A stretch of 64,000 nt of DNA from Polaribacter haliotis (lineage in GTDB: Bacteria > Bacteroidota > Bacteroidia > Flavobacteriales > Flavobacteriaceae). The DNA is taken from contig NZ_CP061813.1 of the NCBI RefSeq assembly GCF_014784055.1, positions 211,501-275,500 of the forward strand. The letters run 5' to 3'. Below the pieces are notes generated by a model, which was not told where the DNA came from, ran no database searches, and saw only the letters and a program-made list of their open reading frames with translations. Below, piece by piece: positions 1 to 10,629 of this stretch. Positions within the stretch are counted from its first letter, which is position 1. Every line of letters begins with the position of its first letter. Position numbers and translations under genes: made by a program.

Positions 1-38
1 GAGGATAATAATGTTAATAAAAGTAAAGTTTTTTTCAT
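1..38 (-). CDS. Partial 5' end of a secreted protein gene
   Basis: The minus strand has an ATG at 36-38 followed by an open frame to the window edge, starting MKKTLLLLTLLS. A lysine pair followed by a run of leucines is the start of a Sec signal peptide. Only twelve codons are visible, so the mature protein cannot be identified. A cluster of palindromes at 66-104 lies just upstream and probably belongs to this gene's promoter. Confidence 0.5.
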   Translation of the reverse strand, partial: MKKTLLLLTLLS

Positions 39-65
39 ATTAGAAAGAATTAAATTAATATAATA

Positions 66-104
66 ATTTGGTTTACCAAATTGGTTTGTCAAACTGGTTA
101 ACCA
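66..104. promoter_or_regulatory. Cluster of three adjacent palindromes (operator-like)
   Basis: Three inverted repeats are packed head to tail. They are ATTTGGT-tt-ACCAAAT (66-81), GTTTG-t-CAAAC (84-94) and the perfect palindrome TGGTTAACCA (95-104). The half-site TTGGTT or GGTT recurs in each. They lie 28-66 bp upstream of the minus-strand start at 38, where a repressor or activator would bind. The regulator is unknown. The remaining bases to 331 hold no gene I can support. Confidence 0.5.
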
Positions 105-278
105 AATATATTTTTCAAATATATTTTTTATTTAATTAAAATCAAAGCATTTAACTAATAAATGTATGTTATTTTACCTTTAATATGTTTTAATTTAACA
201 GCAGTAGTTGTTATTTATTAGTTTTAAAGTCGAAATGAAGAGAATAATGTAAAAATTGACTTGGTAGATTTTTTATGT

Positions 279-307
279 AAATGAATTTATAAGCGTAAAA
301 TTCATTT
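279..307 (-). terminator. Weak hairpin downstream of the YchJ-like gene
   Basis: The arms AAATGAATTT (279-288) and AAATTCATTT (298-307) can pair around a 9-nt loop, 24 bp beyond the stop codon of the minus-strand gene ending at 332. No clear U-run follows on either strand, so it is only a candidate terminator. Confidence 0.3.
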
Positions 308-331
308 TATTAAATCTGATAAAAAGGTAGT

Positions 332-697
332 TTATTTGGCATACAAATAAACCCAATGATTGTTTTCTTTACAAAAAAAAGAGTTTTCTTGAATACTTTC
401 TAAGTTACCTTTCTCAATAAAAAAAGCATTAAAACGAACAGTGTTTTCAGTGGAATTTAAGAATTCTAATTTAACCCAATCTACAGATTTTGTCCACTTT
501 TCTAATTCTTTATATTTATGTTTAGAAAGTCTAGTAGAACTATGATGACTTTTAGAGAGGTATTTTATATCAGCTAAAACAAAAGCACTGTACCTAGAAC
601 GCATTAATTGTTCTGCAGAAATAACATTTTTTATATTATTGTGGGCTATCTCACAACAATCTTTATATAGATTTTCTGGGTTACAAGGACAATTCAT
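332..697 (-). CDS. YchJ-like SEC-C metal-binding protein
   Basis: A 121-residue protein of the YchJ family. The N-terminus carries the cysteine cluster CPCNPENLYKDCC (about residues 3-15), as in the SEC-C zinc-binding motif. It is followed by AEQLMRSRYSAFVLADIKYL, the hallmark core of YchJ proteins, and by a small alpha/beta NTF2-like fold. It has no signal peptide, so it should be cytoplasmic. The second, C-terminal SEC-C motif of longer YchJ proteins is absent, which is common in Bacteroidota members. The biochemical role of the family is unknown. The gene lies 2 bp downstream of the gene at 700-1059, so the two probably share a transcript. The ATG start leaves the cysteine cluster intact at the N-terminus. 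Confidence 0.8.
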   Translation of the reverse strand: MNCPCNPENLYKDCCEIAHNNIKNVISAEQLMRSRYSAFVLADIKYLSKSHHSSTRLSKHKYKELEKWTKSVDWVKLEFLNSTENTVRFNAFFIEKGNLESIQENSFFCKENNHWVYLYAK

Positions 698-699
698 AA

Positions 700-1083
<384 letters not shown>

Positions 1084-1095
1084 TTATTGAAATTT

Positions 1096-1118
1096 CAGGT
1101 ATAAATACCTGTTTTTTT
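1096..1118 (+). promoter_or_regulatory. Palindrome CAGGTA-TAAA-TACCTG with T-run
   Basis: A perfect 6-bp inverted repeat with a 4-nt loop is followed by seven T residues on the plus strand. The shape is that of an intrinsic terminator, but it lies in the spacer between two divergent genes, just upstream of the plus-strand promoter. A terminator has no obvious purpose there. An operator, or protection of the surface operon from upstream read-through, is equally possible. Confidence 0.4.
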
Positions 1119-1133
1119 ATATAAAATAAAACT

Positions 1134-1141
1134 TAAATTTG
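1134..1141 (+). promoter_or_regulatory. Bacteroidota -7 box for the surface-protein operon
   Basis: TAAATTTG matches the Bacteroidota -7 consensus TAnnTTTG exactly and lies 44 bp before the ATG at 1185. The -33 region would fall at the base of the hairpin at 1096-1118. It should drive the operon 1185-5344. Confidence 0.5.
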
Positions 1142-1184
1142 TTTTAAATTAATTATTTTATAATTCATTTAAAAACAAAAGTTT

Positions 1185-1664
1185 ATGAATAAAAAAACTA
1201 CATTAATCTTCTTTTTTTTATTGACAAATACATTACTTGTTTTTTGTCAAAATTCAATAAACACTTCTAGTGGAAATGTAAAAACAAACAATGGCTCTTT
1301 CACTTATAGTGTTGGTCAGATATTTAACAATCAGTATTCTTCTACAAAAGGAAGTATTTCTTTTGGCGTACAAAATGCTTACGAAATATACACAACATTA
1401 GGTTTACTAAATACAGATATCAATTTAAAAATGGCTGTTTATCCTAATCCCATAGTTAATAATTTAAATCTTTCAATTAAAAATTATATAACTAAAGATT
1501 TAACTTTTGTTATATATGATATTCTTGGAAAAAAACAAATCGCAAATAAAATATTAGCCGAACAAACTATTATTAATGTAAAAAAACTACCAAACACAAT
1601 ATACTTCTTAAAAATAATAAAAAATAACAAACCTATAAAGATTTTTAAAATTATTAAAAAATAA
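1185..1664 (+). CDS. T9SS type A sorting-domain protein
   Basis: A 159-residue secreted protein. The N-terminal signal peptide (MNKKTTLIFFFLLTNTLLVFC) is followed by a short module with the pattern S-G-N-V-x-T-N-x-G-S-F-x-Y-S-V-G-Q. This pattern is seen in many short flavobacterial surface proteins. The last 75 or so residues are a type A sorting domain with the YPNP signature, a KDLTFVIYDILGKK strand, and the terminal LPNTIYFLKIIKNN. T9SS would carry it across the outer membrane and cleave off or anchor the domain. It lies 4 bp upstream of the collagen-like gene, so the two should be cotranscribed. The mature part is only about 65 residues, suggesting an accessory surface component rather than an enzyme. 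Identification of the export domain is secure, but the function is not known. Confidence 0.8.
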   Translation: MNKKTTLIFFFLLTNTLLVFCQNSINTSSGNVKTNNGSFTYSVGQIFNNQYSSTKGSISFGVQNAYEIYTTLGLLNTDINLKMAVYPNPIVNNLNLSIKNYITKDLTFVIYDILGKKQIANKILAEQTIINVKKLPNTIYFLKIIKNNKPIKIFKIIKK

Positions 1665-1668
1665 TATT

Positions 1669-3646
<1,978 letters not shown>

Positions 3647-3666
<20 letters not shown>

Positions 3667-5344
3667 AAAAATATTAAAATTATATTTTTGTTTTATAACA
3701 ATAATAGGTTCTAATTTAATATATTCTCAAAATTCCCATAAGTCAGATTTATGGGCTTTTGATATTTTAAATATTCCTGAAAACAAAACAAAAGGAAAAG
3801 ATCTAACCCAAATTACAATTGCTGTAATAGATGATGGTTTTATGTTATCTCATAAATCTATTGCTTCTTTCTTGTATAAAAATACTTCAGAAGTAGAAAA
3901 TAATTTTATAGATGATGATGGTAATGGTTATATAGATGATTTTATTGGTTGGGACATTGCAGATGATGACAGTAATGTAAATATTCCTGAAGGTAAAGAG
4001 GCTAATTATTATCATGGAACTTATGTAGCTAGTTTAATAACAAGAATAGCATCAATTCATTATGGTGCTTTAGCCAAAGATTATATTAAAATAATGCCCA
4101 TAAAAGTTTTAGAAGACAATGCAAATAATACATATTTAAAAAAGGGTTATGATGGTGTAAAATATGCAATAGATAATGGTGCAGATATTATTTGTCTATC
4201 ATGGAGTGGTGGTTTTCCTACAGAAAAACAAAAAACTCTTATGAAACAAGCGAAAGCGAAAGGTATTATTATAGTTTCTTCCGCGGGTAATTTTAATGAG
4301 CGCAAAGTTTTATATCCAGCAAACTTTAAAGAAGTAATTGCTGTTGCTGGAGTTGGTGTAGATTTAGAGAAGGGAAAATTTTCTAATTTTGGTGATAAAA
4401 TATCAATATCTGCACCATCAGAATATGTAAAAGGTGCATACCCTGTTCAGAAAAATGCTTATATACATGATAATGGAACTTCCGCTTCTGCAGGCCTTGT
4501 AGCAGGTGTTATTGCTTTGTTGAAAAGTAAGAATCCATCTTTAAATAAAGAAGAAGTAGAAGCAATTATTAACAATTCTTCAAACTCAAATAGTACAGAG
4601 AAAAATAAATATTTAGGGCTATTAGGAAGTGGAATTATTGATGTTGAAAAGGCAATTTTATCTTTAAATGAGCCAAACAAATTTTTTAGTAGTAATAAAA
4701 ACAGAGGAGCTATTTTGTATAATAAAAGAAACTCAGATAGTATTTATACTATAAAACCAGAAGGAGTTTTTAGTGGTTTCAATTTATCTTTAAGTTCAAA
4801 AGAAGTAAAAAAGAAGAAAAATAACTACTTTTCGATTTATTTAAAAGATACATTATGGAGAAATTTTAATTTAGAAAACATACCTAAGAAACTTTATATA
4901 CCAGCTAATAGTTTTACTGTAAAAACAAAGGCAAAATTTAAAAAGAAAGATATATTTAAAATGTCTTTTTACAGTAAGTCTATAGACTCTACAAAGCTAT
5001 ATTGTAAGGAAATAACAAACTTATCAAAAAATGGAGAGGTTGTAAATAATGGAAGTCTAGAAAATAATTATGTAAATAATACTTCTTGTAGATGGGTTAT
5101 TACTGCTCCAAAAAATAAAAGGATTAAATTTTTATTTAATAAAATGGATACAGAACCAAATGTAGATTTTGTTTACATTGCAGATGGAGAGTCTTTAGTG
5201 CAAGAGAATATATTTGCTAAATTTAGTGGCAACAATTTACCACCTGTAGTAAGTTCTAATTCTAATAAAGTGTTAGTTTGGTTTATTACAGACAAAAAAA
5301 ACACAAAAAAAGGCTGGGAATTTAAGTATGAATTTGTTGATTAA
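3647..5344 (+). CDS. Secreted subtilisin-family (S8) serine peptidase with CUB-like tail
   Basis: A 565-residue secreted protease. The signal peptide ends near SNLIYSQ (residue 28). The catalytic triad is visible as D62 in AVIDDG, H123 in YYHGTYVA and S279 in NGTSASAG. The usual GTSMAAP is altered to GTSASAG, but the serine and its flanking residues remain. The oxyanion region SSAGNF is also present. After the catalytic domain (about 55-335) comes a linker domain, then a roughly 110-residue C-terminal region. That region has paired cysteines and the pattern CRWVITAP and FVYIADGES, as in CUB domains. The start ATG lies inside the previous gene, a 20-bp overlap implying translational coupling, and the signal peptide supports it. 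Co-expression with the fibre gene suggests a role in processing or colonisation at the surface. Confidence 0.85.
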
Positions 5345-5379
5345 AAACAACAAATTTCTATTAATAAATAAATTATAAA

Positions 5380-5410
5380 AACTCAGAATTATACAAGTTC
5401 TGGGTTTTTA
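5380..5410 (+). terminator. Intrinsic terminator of the surface-protein operon
   Basis: The arms AACTCAGAA (5380-5388) and TTCTGGGTT (5398-5406) pair with one G-T wobble around a 9-nt loop, followed by a T-run. The hairpin lies 36 bp after the protease stop codon. Confidence 0.75.
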
Positions 5411-5472
5411 TTTAGCTATTTCCCGATACAATATGTAATTTTTATTTTAAACAAAGGGTTTAAGGCAGTTGA

Positions 5473-5522
5473 GGTGGAGTATAGGTGTAAGATTTTAACT
5501 TCTTTTAGTTGATTTTGGCAAA
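5473..5522. repeat. Left copy of a 50-bp perfect direct repeat flanking the PUL
   Basis: These 50 bases are identical, in the same orientation, to 36005-36054, about 30.5 kb away. Weaker similarity extends outward on both sides (about 5420-5640 against 35949-36170). It includes a decayed copy of the 3' end of the WYL gene. The core is noncoding in both places. The stretch 5345-5901 otherwise holds only the operon terminator, the gene remnant at 5533-5630 and the terminator at 5862. Confidence 0.85.
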
Positions 5523-5532
5523 TAAAAACAAA

Positions 5533-5630
5533 TCAATTATAATTTTTCAAACTTACTTTCAATATTCTAAAAATATTATCACTTAAAAGCTTTGGATTTA
5601 AAACTTCTATAAAAATTCCAACTATTCAAA
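5533..5630 (-). pseudogene. Remnant of a WYL-type regulator gene (3' end)
   Basis: Read on the minus strand, this stretch gives IEVLNPKLLSDNIF, then RILKVSLKNYN and a stop. It aligns by eye with the last residues of the intact WYL regulator at 36075-36983, which reads VEVLSPKHLRDEIIS, then MLKASLKNYN. Just upstream an in-frame stop and loss of similarity show the gene is dead. Together with the adjacent 50-bp repeat it marks a second, decayed copy of the WYL locus edge. Confidence 0.7.
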
Positions 5631-5861
5631 ACTTGAGCTTTAATTTTAAATAGATGTTTTATACTTGATCAATTCTTCAATCTTTATTGGTAGATTATTT
5701 AACGAATAAGTTAAGTTTAAATTTCTTTTTTTATCACAAGTTTGTAATCGTTTTAGGGACCATCATTTCCAAAACAAGCTAAAAGCATATTTACGTAGTT
5801 TAATTCTACTTGTGTATATTTATCTTGGGAATAAAATATTTTTTTAAATATTCAACAGAAT

Positions 5862-5888
5862 AAAGGATGAACAAAATGTTCACCCTTT
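5862..5888 (-). terminator. Hairpin at the 3' end of the PUL
   Basis: An inverted repeat of about 12 bp (aaaggatgaaca, loop aaa, tgttcaccctt with one wobble) lies 14 bp beyond the stop of the minus-strand gene ending at 5902. The stem is strong but the U-run on the minus strand is poor. It most likely ends the PUL transcript. Confidence 0.6.
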
Positions 5889-5901
5889 TAGATAATTATA
5901 A

Positions 5902-7485
5902 TTATTTCTTTACAAACTTTTTGATGTAAATTTTATCATCAACTTTAAGTTTTAAAAGGTAAACTCCTTTTGGTAAGTTTTTTACTTCTATTTTATTAGA
6001 GTTATTTAAATCTTTTTCAATAACTAATTTTCCTAAATAATTATAAACTTTCACAGACGTGTTTGATCTATTTTTAGGTAGTACCAAAGTTAAGTTTGCA
6101 GATACTGGATTAGGATATAAATTAAAATTACTGATTCCTATTTTAGTTTCAGTATTTAGAACATTTACCTTATTGGCTGTATTAGTAGCTGCTGGAAAAT
6201 CATAATTGTTATAGGTAGAGAAAAATGTGCTTCCAAATTTGTTGGCAGCCAAACCAAATAACATAGATGAATAATCTACTCCTTGAATTTCGTTAGGTTT
6301 CCAAGTTGTTTCGTCCAAACTATATCTCCATAAAAGAGTTTCACCTGTTGGTAAATTGTATAAACCTCTTGTGCCAGATAGCATTTGAATTAAATCATTT
6401 TTCACAGTTGCATCTGTTGGTAAAAAGCCTGCAATAATATGAGGAGAAACTACTCTTGCTGGGTGATTATTTATGTCATCTGCATGATAACCAATAGTTG
6501 TATAAAATGTATTACCAATTGTTGTAGGAGAACTTCCAGCGCCTAATCCCCATTCATAACTGCTAATGTGACCTGTAGGGTAAGAACTTTGAATGTTTGT
6601 ATAATATAGTTTATCTGCTGCCAAAGTATTAGACATGTAGGTTTTGTATAAAGTACTGTTATGTGCCCAAGGAACTAAATAAAAAGGAAACTGAATTACG
6701 AAATTTGAACGAAAACTATTTGTTGAGTTGTAATCTGATAATATTTGGTATCCCCAATAATTAGCATATGCAAAATTATTTAATTGAGTCCAAACATTCC
6801 AAGCAGTTGTTCCATTTCCTGGAGTGTTTCCTTCTGATTTTTTTGCTAAATAGGCTACAATCATATATTCATTAAATGGTTTAGCAGAAGAACCTTGCCC
6901 ATTTCCTAATGCATTTTGCTCTAACCAAATAGAACCAGTTGTAGGATTGTCTATAGCAGAAACCCAATCTACAGATAAAAAAAGTTCATCAGCATAAGCA
7001 GCAATTTGTGTATTATTACTAAAATACTTCTTTGCAAATAAAGTACCTGTTGTTAATAATGCAGTGTCAATTGTGCTATATTCAGAATTCCAAGCTTGTG
7101 CACCTGAACTTATATCTAAAAAATGCCTATAATAACCTTTATTGTTTCTATCTGGAGTAAAACCTGTGGTATATCCTAAAATTGTTTTTAATGTTTCTAT
7201 AACTTTTGTTTCTGCATCTGTAATATAACCTGCTTTGTCTGCAATACACAATGCAATAAGTCCAGTCCCTACATTTGCAGCAGAAATTGGATGGTAATCA
7301 GACCAGCCAGTTTTTATGATTTTTGCATCTCTATACATTCCATTTGATAACCTCATAGATTCGTATAGCGTATATGTGTTTTCTAATAATTGGTCAGTTG
7401 TAATTTGTGATTGTGAATTTTGATTTGATAATAAAAATTGTAGTATAACGATAATTAAAACTTTACTGTAGAATGATGTTTTCAT
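5902..7485 (-). CDS. T9SS-exported six-hairpin glycosidase, distant GH144/clan GH-S relative
   Basis: A 527-residue secreted protein with a signal peptide (to about residue 27), an alpha-helical catalytic-type domain (30-440) and a T9SS type A sorting domain (450-527, with LYPNPV and LPKGVYLLKLKV). The helical domain follows the layout of the two GH144-like proteins in this locus. YRHFLDISSG matches their FSHWYF region, STIDTALLTTGTLFAKKYF matches DIVETALLLQGLLINRQYF, and FNEYMIVAYLA (E206) matches WNEALIVYVLA. The GH144 acidic set D-D-E is replaced by N133, S137 and D140 in this by-eye alignment. It is therefore probably another family of the same clan, such as GH162-like or an undescribed one. 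Inferred role: surface endo-cleavage of the locus's glucan before SusCD uptake. It is the last gene of the cluster. Confidence 0.65.
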   Translation of the reverse strand: MKTSFYSKVLIIVILQFLLSNQNSQSQITTDQLLENTYTLYESMRLSNGMYRDAKIIKTGWSDYHPISAANVGTGLIALCIADKAGYITDAETKVIETLKTILGYTTGFTPDRNNKGYYRHFLDISSGAQAWNSEYSTIDTALLTTGTLFAKKYFSNNTQIAAYADELFLSVDWVSAIDNPTTGSIWLEQNALGNGQGSSAKPFNEYMIVAYLAKKSEGNTPGNGTTAWNVWTQLNNFAYANYWGYQILSDYNSTNSFRSNFVIQFPFYLVPWAHNSTLYKTYMSNTLAADKLYYTNIQSSYPTGHISSYEWGLGAGSSPTTIGNTFYTTIGYHADDINNHPARVVSPHIIAGFLPTDATVKNDLIQMLSGTRGLYNLPTGETLLWRYSLDETTWKPNEIQGVDYSSMLFGLAANKFGSTFFSTYNNYDFPAATNTANKVNVLNTETKIGISNFNLYPNPVSANLTLVLPKNRSNTSVKVYNYLGKLVIEKDLNNSNKIEVKNLPKGVYLLKLKVDDKIYIKKFVKK

Positions 7486-7563
7486 AATTTTAATATTTAA
7501 GTTTAGTTATTTTTTAAAAGTTACGATCTTACTTCAATACATTACTAAAGCAATAATTTTACA

Positions 7564-10500
7564 CTACCAAAAAGCTACAATTTTTTTAGTATTGGCTTTT
7601 AATAGAATACTGTCATTAGTGTATTTTTCAACTTTAACACCATCTATAAGTACGTTTTTAGGCATACTGTCAGTTGGCCAAAACAATTTTATTTCTTTTA
7701 GATCTTCAAATTTTCCATTAATTAATACTGATAATTTTTTATCTTGATACTTCATCTTAATAGTTGCATCCCCAAAATGTGTAGGAAAATCTGTTAAAGA
7801 AATACCACCATTTTTTAACCAATCTAAAGGTGCTCCATTCAATAATTCTATTCTTTTCTCGGCATCGTTTTCTAAAATTATTAAACCTCTAACTGAATTT
7901 ACATAACCAGAACCAACCCAAGTATGTGGCATATCGCCAATATAACTGCCTAAACGAGGTCTACTGTGTACTACTTCTCCCCAATGATTCCATTTTAAAG
8001 GTCTTTTATCATTAAACATCATTTCGTGTAATTCTTGTGCTTCTTTTCTCATTCCTAATTTAGCCAATGCCAAAATATTTCTATTTTCATAAGGAGTGTA
8101 ACTATAGGTTTTTCCGTTAGAAACTCTGTCTTTTACAGATGTTATATAAGATGTAAATGTGTTTTTTAATAATTTTTCTGGAAGTATAGAAGTAGATTCA
8201 CAAGGAAATAAAGCAATAGCAATTGATGTTGGGTCTGGGTCTCCTAAATCTGCAGAAGAAGGTAAATAGTCTATCTTAAAATGGTCAACAGTTAATTCTA
8301 TCGATTTTTTTAAACTCGAAGCAAATATTTTATGATTTTCATTTGCCCAATTTGCAATATCAACTTCATGAAGTTCATTAGAAGCATATTCGCCATCTAA
8401 CCAGCCTCTTAATGCCCAAAAATCATCCCAATAAGAATGTCTTGGAATATCATAACCTTCATGGCTAATAGATGCTGGAATTATTCCGCGAAAACGCTCG
8501 CTGTTATTTTCTTTACTCATATAACCATCTTCTAAAGTAACATTTCTTAATGTTATCATATAATCCATCGCTTTTTTGATGGTTTTAAAATGCTTTTTAA
8601 GAAATTTTTTGTCTTTTGTAAATCGATAATACTCCATCATTCCATAGATAAACTCACCTTGCGCATCATATTCTATATCAGCTCCATAACCTGTAAAATT
8701 TTCTCCTTTGTTAGATAAAATTGGTGGTACTTGTCCATTTTCTCTTACTCTTTCTGCATACCATTCCATATAATCTTTAGCTTCACTTAACAAGCCCATT
8801 CTCATTAAAGCAGAACACGTCATAGCGCCATCTCTAATCCAAGTTCTATTGTAGTTTCTTGAACCAGGTTGAATTACAATTCCATCTTGATTCAATAAAA
8901 TATAACCAATTTGAGATTTTACGGTGTTTTCTACTTCAACATTTCCAAGTGAAAATCCAACTTTATCAATTTTGTTTTTCCATAATTGAATTTGTTCATC
9001 CTTTAATTCTTTAAAACTTTTATTGAAGTTTACATCCGTGATATTTTCGTGTAAAGGCACACCAACTCTAATTTCTTGATTTTTATTTGGGGCAACAGAA
9101 AGTTGATATTCAATAGCTCCAGAAGCAAGACCATCTTCACTTTCAGAAGAAGAATTAGAAGGAAATCTATTTTTATATAATTGTTGAATAATTGTACCTT
9201 CATTTAATGTTGTAGCTCCTACTTTTACTCCCTTTTTATTAAGAATATACAAAGCTTTATCATTTACATATATTTTAGGTTGATGAGTATTGTCTATTTT
9301 TAATTTATGAATTAGAGACAAACCACCATGTTGCCATTTCGGATTAATTTGAACAGGATGTATCACAAAAAATAATGTAGCATCTAATTTTTTTGAAGTT
9401 TTATTTTCTAAACTGTAAGAAACTTCGCTTACCGATTTTTGAGTTTTTCCATAAGACAAACCGTTTATCGATACATCAAAATCTTTAAAAATCCATTTTA
9501 CAGAAGGTAAAGGCAGATAACCTTCAGCCAAATCGTTTTCTATTTTTATAGCATCTAAAGCTGTTAACAATTTGCCATTTATTTTTAAAACAGGCATTAA
9601 TGTTGGAGCTCCAGCATAAGGTTCTATATTTCCATATTCATCAAAAAGAGATTCTTCTGTGTCATTAGGTACACCTAAAAGCGTCCAGTAAACTTGCCTG
9701 TTTTTAAGTTGAGTTGGGTATAAACCCAAAGGCATTTTTTGAGCTAAAATTTCATACTTTACTAAATTAGAAAGTTGCTTATTAGGTCCGTAAAGTGTAA
9801 TATCTTTAATAGTAAAACCTATGTTTTTTGTGATAGGATTCTTTAAAACTAATTTTACGTATTGTAATTTCTTTTTTTGATGTTTTAATATCTCAAAACT
9901 TCCTAATCCTTCTTTTATTTCTGATGTTTTTGCCCAATCTTTACCATCTAAAGAAGTAAAATAGTCTAAATCTTGAGCATAATTAGCAGCCCAATCTAAA
10001 CGAATTCCACCAATTTCTATTGGTTTTAAAAAGTTTAAAACTAATTCAGATTCATTTTCAGAACTCGAACTCCATTCAGTATTACTATTGCCATCTAACA
10101 AATTAATAGCGTCCTTAACAACTACATCATTTTCTATTATTATAGGTACTTCTGATGTTCCTTTCAAACTGATATCAAGAATAGAAAAACCCCAACCAGT
10201 TGCTCTTGTATGCAGATTTATTTTAATATACTTTGCTTTTCTGGGAGTTGTAAAAATATCTTGTATGCCACCTTCACCTTGTTCTGTAGCATATCCTTTT
10301 TCCCATTTATCTCCATCAACAGAGGTTAAAATTTCAAAAGATTTTGCATACGCAGATTCCCAAATAATTTGTAATCCTGTAAAAATAAAATTCTCGTGTG
10401 TATTTATTTCTAACCATTGTTCATCACTCCAATTAGATCCCCAGCGTGAAGATTTGTCTTCATCGATTGCATTAGATGGCTTAAACCTTTCTTCTTGTGA

Positions 10501-10620
10501 AGAAGACGCTGTAACAGTCCATTGATCTTTTTGAGGTGGATTTTCTTTTGTTTTACAACCCCAAATAATACATAGTAACAATAATAGTCTAAAGTAGAAA
10601 TTGGTTTTTGTTGATGACAT
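7564..10620 (-). CDS. Lipoprotein with two discoidin domains and a six-hairpin glycosidase-like domain
   Basis: A 1018-residue protein. A lipobox (CIIWGC) follows a short signal peptide, so it should be a membrane lipoprotein. Two F5/8-type C (discoidin) carbohydrate-binding domains occupy about residues 32-153 and 160-277, each with the E-x-x-F-x-x-x-x-A-x-D motif of the fold or its weaker form. A beta-rich region follows, then an alpha/alpha-toroid (about 560-930). The toroid has RTWIRDGAM (acidic D597), DIEYDAQGEFIYGMMEY and HTWVGSGY, typical of six-hairpin glycosidases of the glucoamylase or phosphorylase superfamily. I cannot assign a GH family. Its place directly after the phosphorylase gene (gap 9 bp) suggests an exo-acting enzyme on the same glucan or on its side groups. 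The precise activity is unknown. Confidence 0.6.
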   Translation of the reverse strand: MSSTKTNFYFRLLLLLCIIWGCKTKENPPQKDQWTVTASSSQEERFKPSNAIDEDKSSRWGSNWSDEQWLEINTHENFIFTGLQIIWESAYAKSFEILTSVDGDKWEKGYATEQGEGGIQDIFTTPRKAKYIKINLHTRATGWGFSILDISLKGTSEVPIIIENDVVVKDAINLLDGNSNTEWSSSSENESELVLNFLKPIEIGGIRLDWAANYAQDLDYFTSLDGKDWAKTSEIKEGLGSFEILKHQKKKLQYVKLVLKNPITKNIGFTIKDITLYGPNKQLSNLVKYEILAQKMPLGLYPTQLKNRQVYWTLLGVPNDTEESLFDEYGNIEPYAGAPTLMPVLKINGKLLTALDAIKIENDLAEGYLPLPSVKWIFKDFDVSINGLSYGKTQKSVSEVSYSLENKTSKKLDATLFFVIHPVQINPKWQHGGLSLIHKLKIDNTHQPKIYVNDKALYILNKKGVKVGATTLNEGTIIQQLYKNRFPSNSSSESEDGLASGAIEYQLSVAPNKNQEIRVGVPLHENITDVNFNKSFKELKDEQIQLWKNKIDKVGFSLGNVEVENTVKSQIGYILLNQDGIVIQPGSRNYNRTWIRDGAMTCSALMRMGLLSEAKDYMEWYAERVRENGQVPPILSNKGENFTGYGADIEYDAQGEFIYGMMEYYRFTKDKKFLKKHFKTIKKAMDYMITLRNVTLEDGYMSKENNSERFRGIIPASISHEGYDIPRHSYWDDFWALRGWLDGEYASNELHEVDIANWANENHKIFASSLKKSIELTVDHFKIDYLPSSADLGDPDPTSIAIALFPCESTSILPEKLLKNTFTSYITSVKDRVSNGKTYSYTPYENRNILALAKLGMRKEAQELHEMMFNDKRPLKWNHWGEVVHSRPRLGSYIGDMPHTWVGSGYVNSVRGLIILENDAEKRIELLNGAPLDWLKNGGISLTDFPTHFGDATIKMKYQDKKLSVLINGKFEDLKEIKLFWPTDSMPKNVLIDGVKVEKYTNDSILLKANTKKIVAFW

Positions 10621-10629
10621 TTTTTAAGG

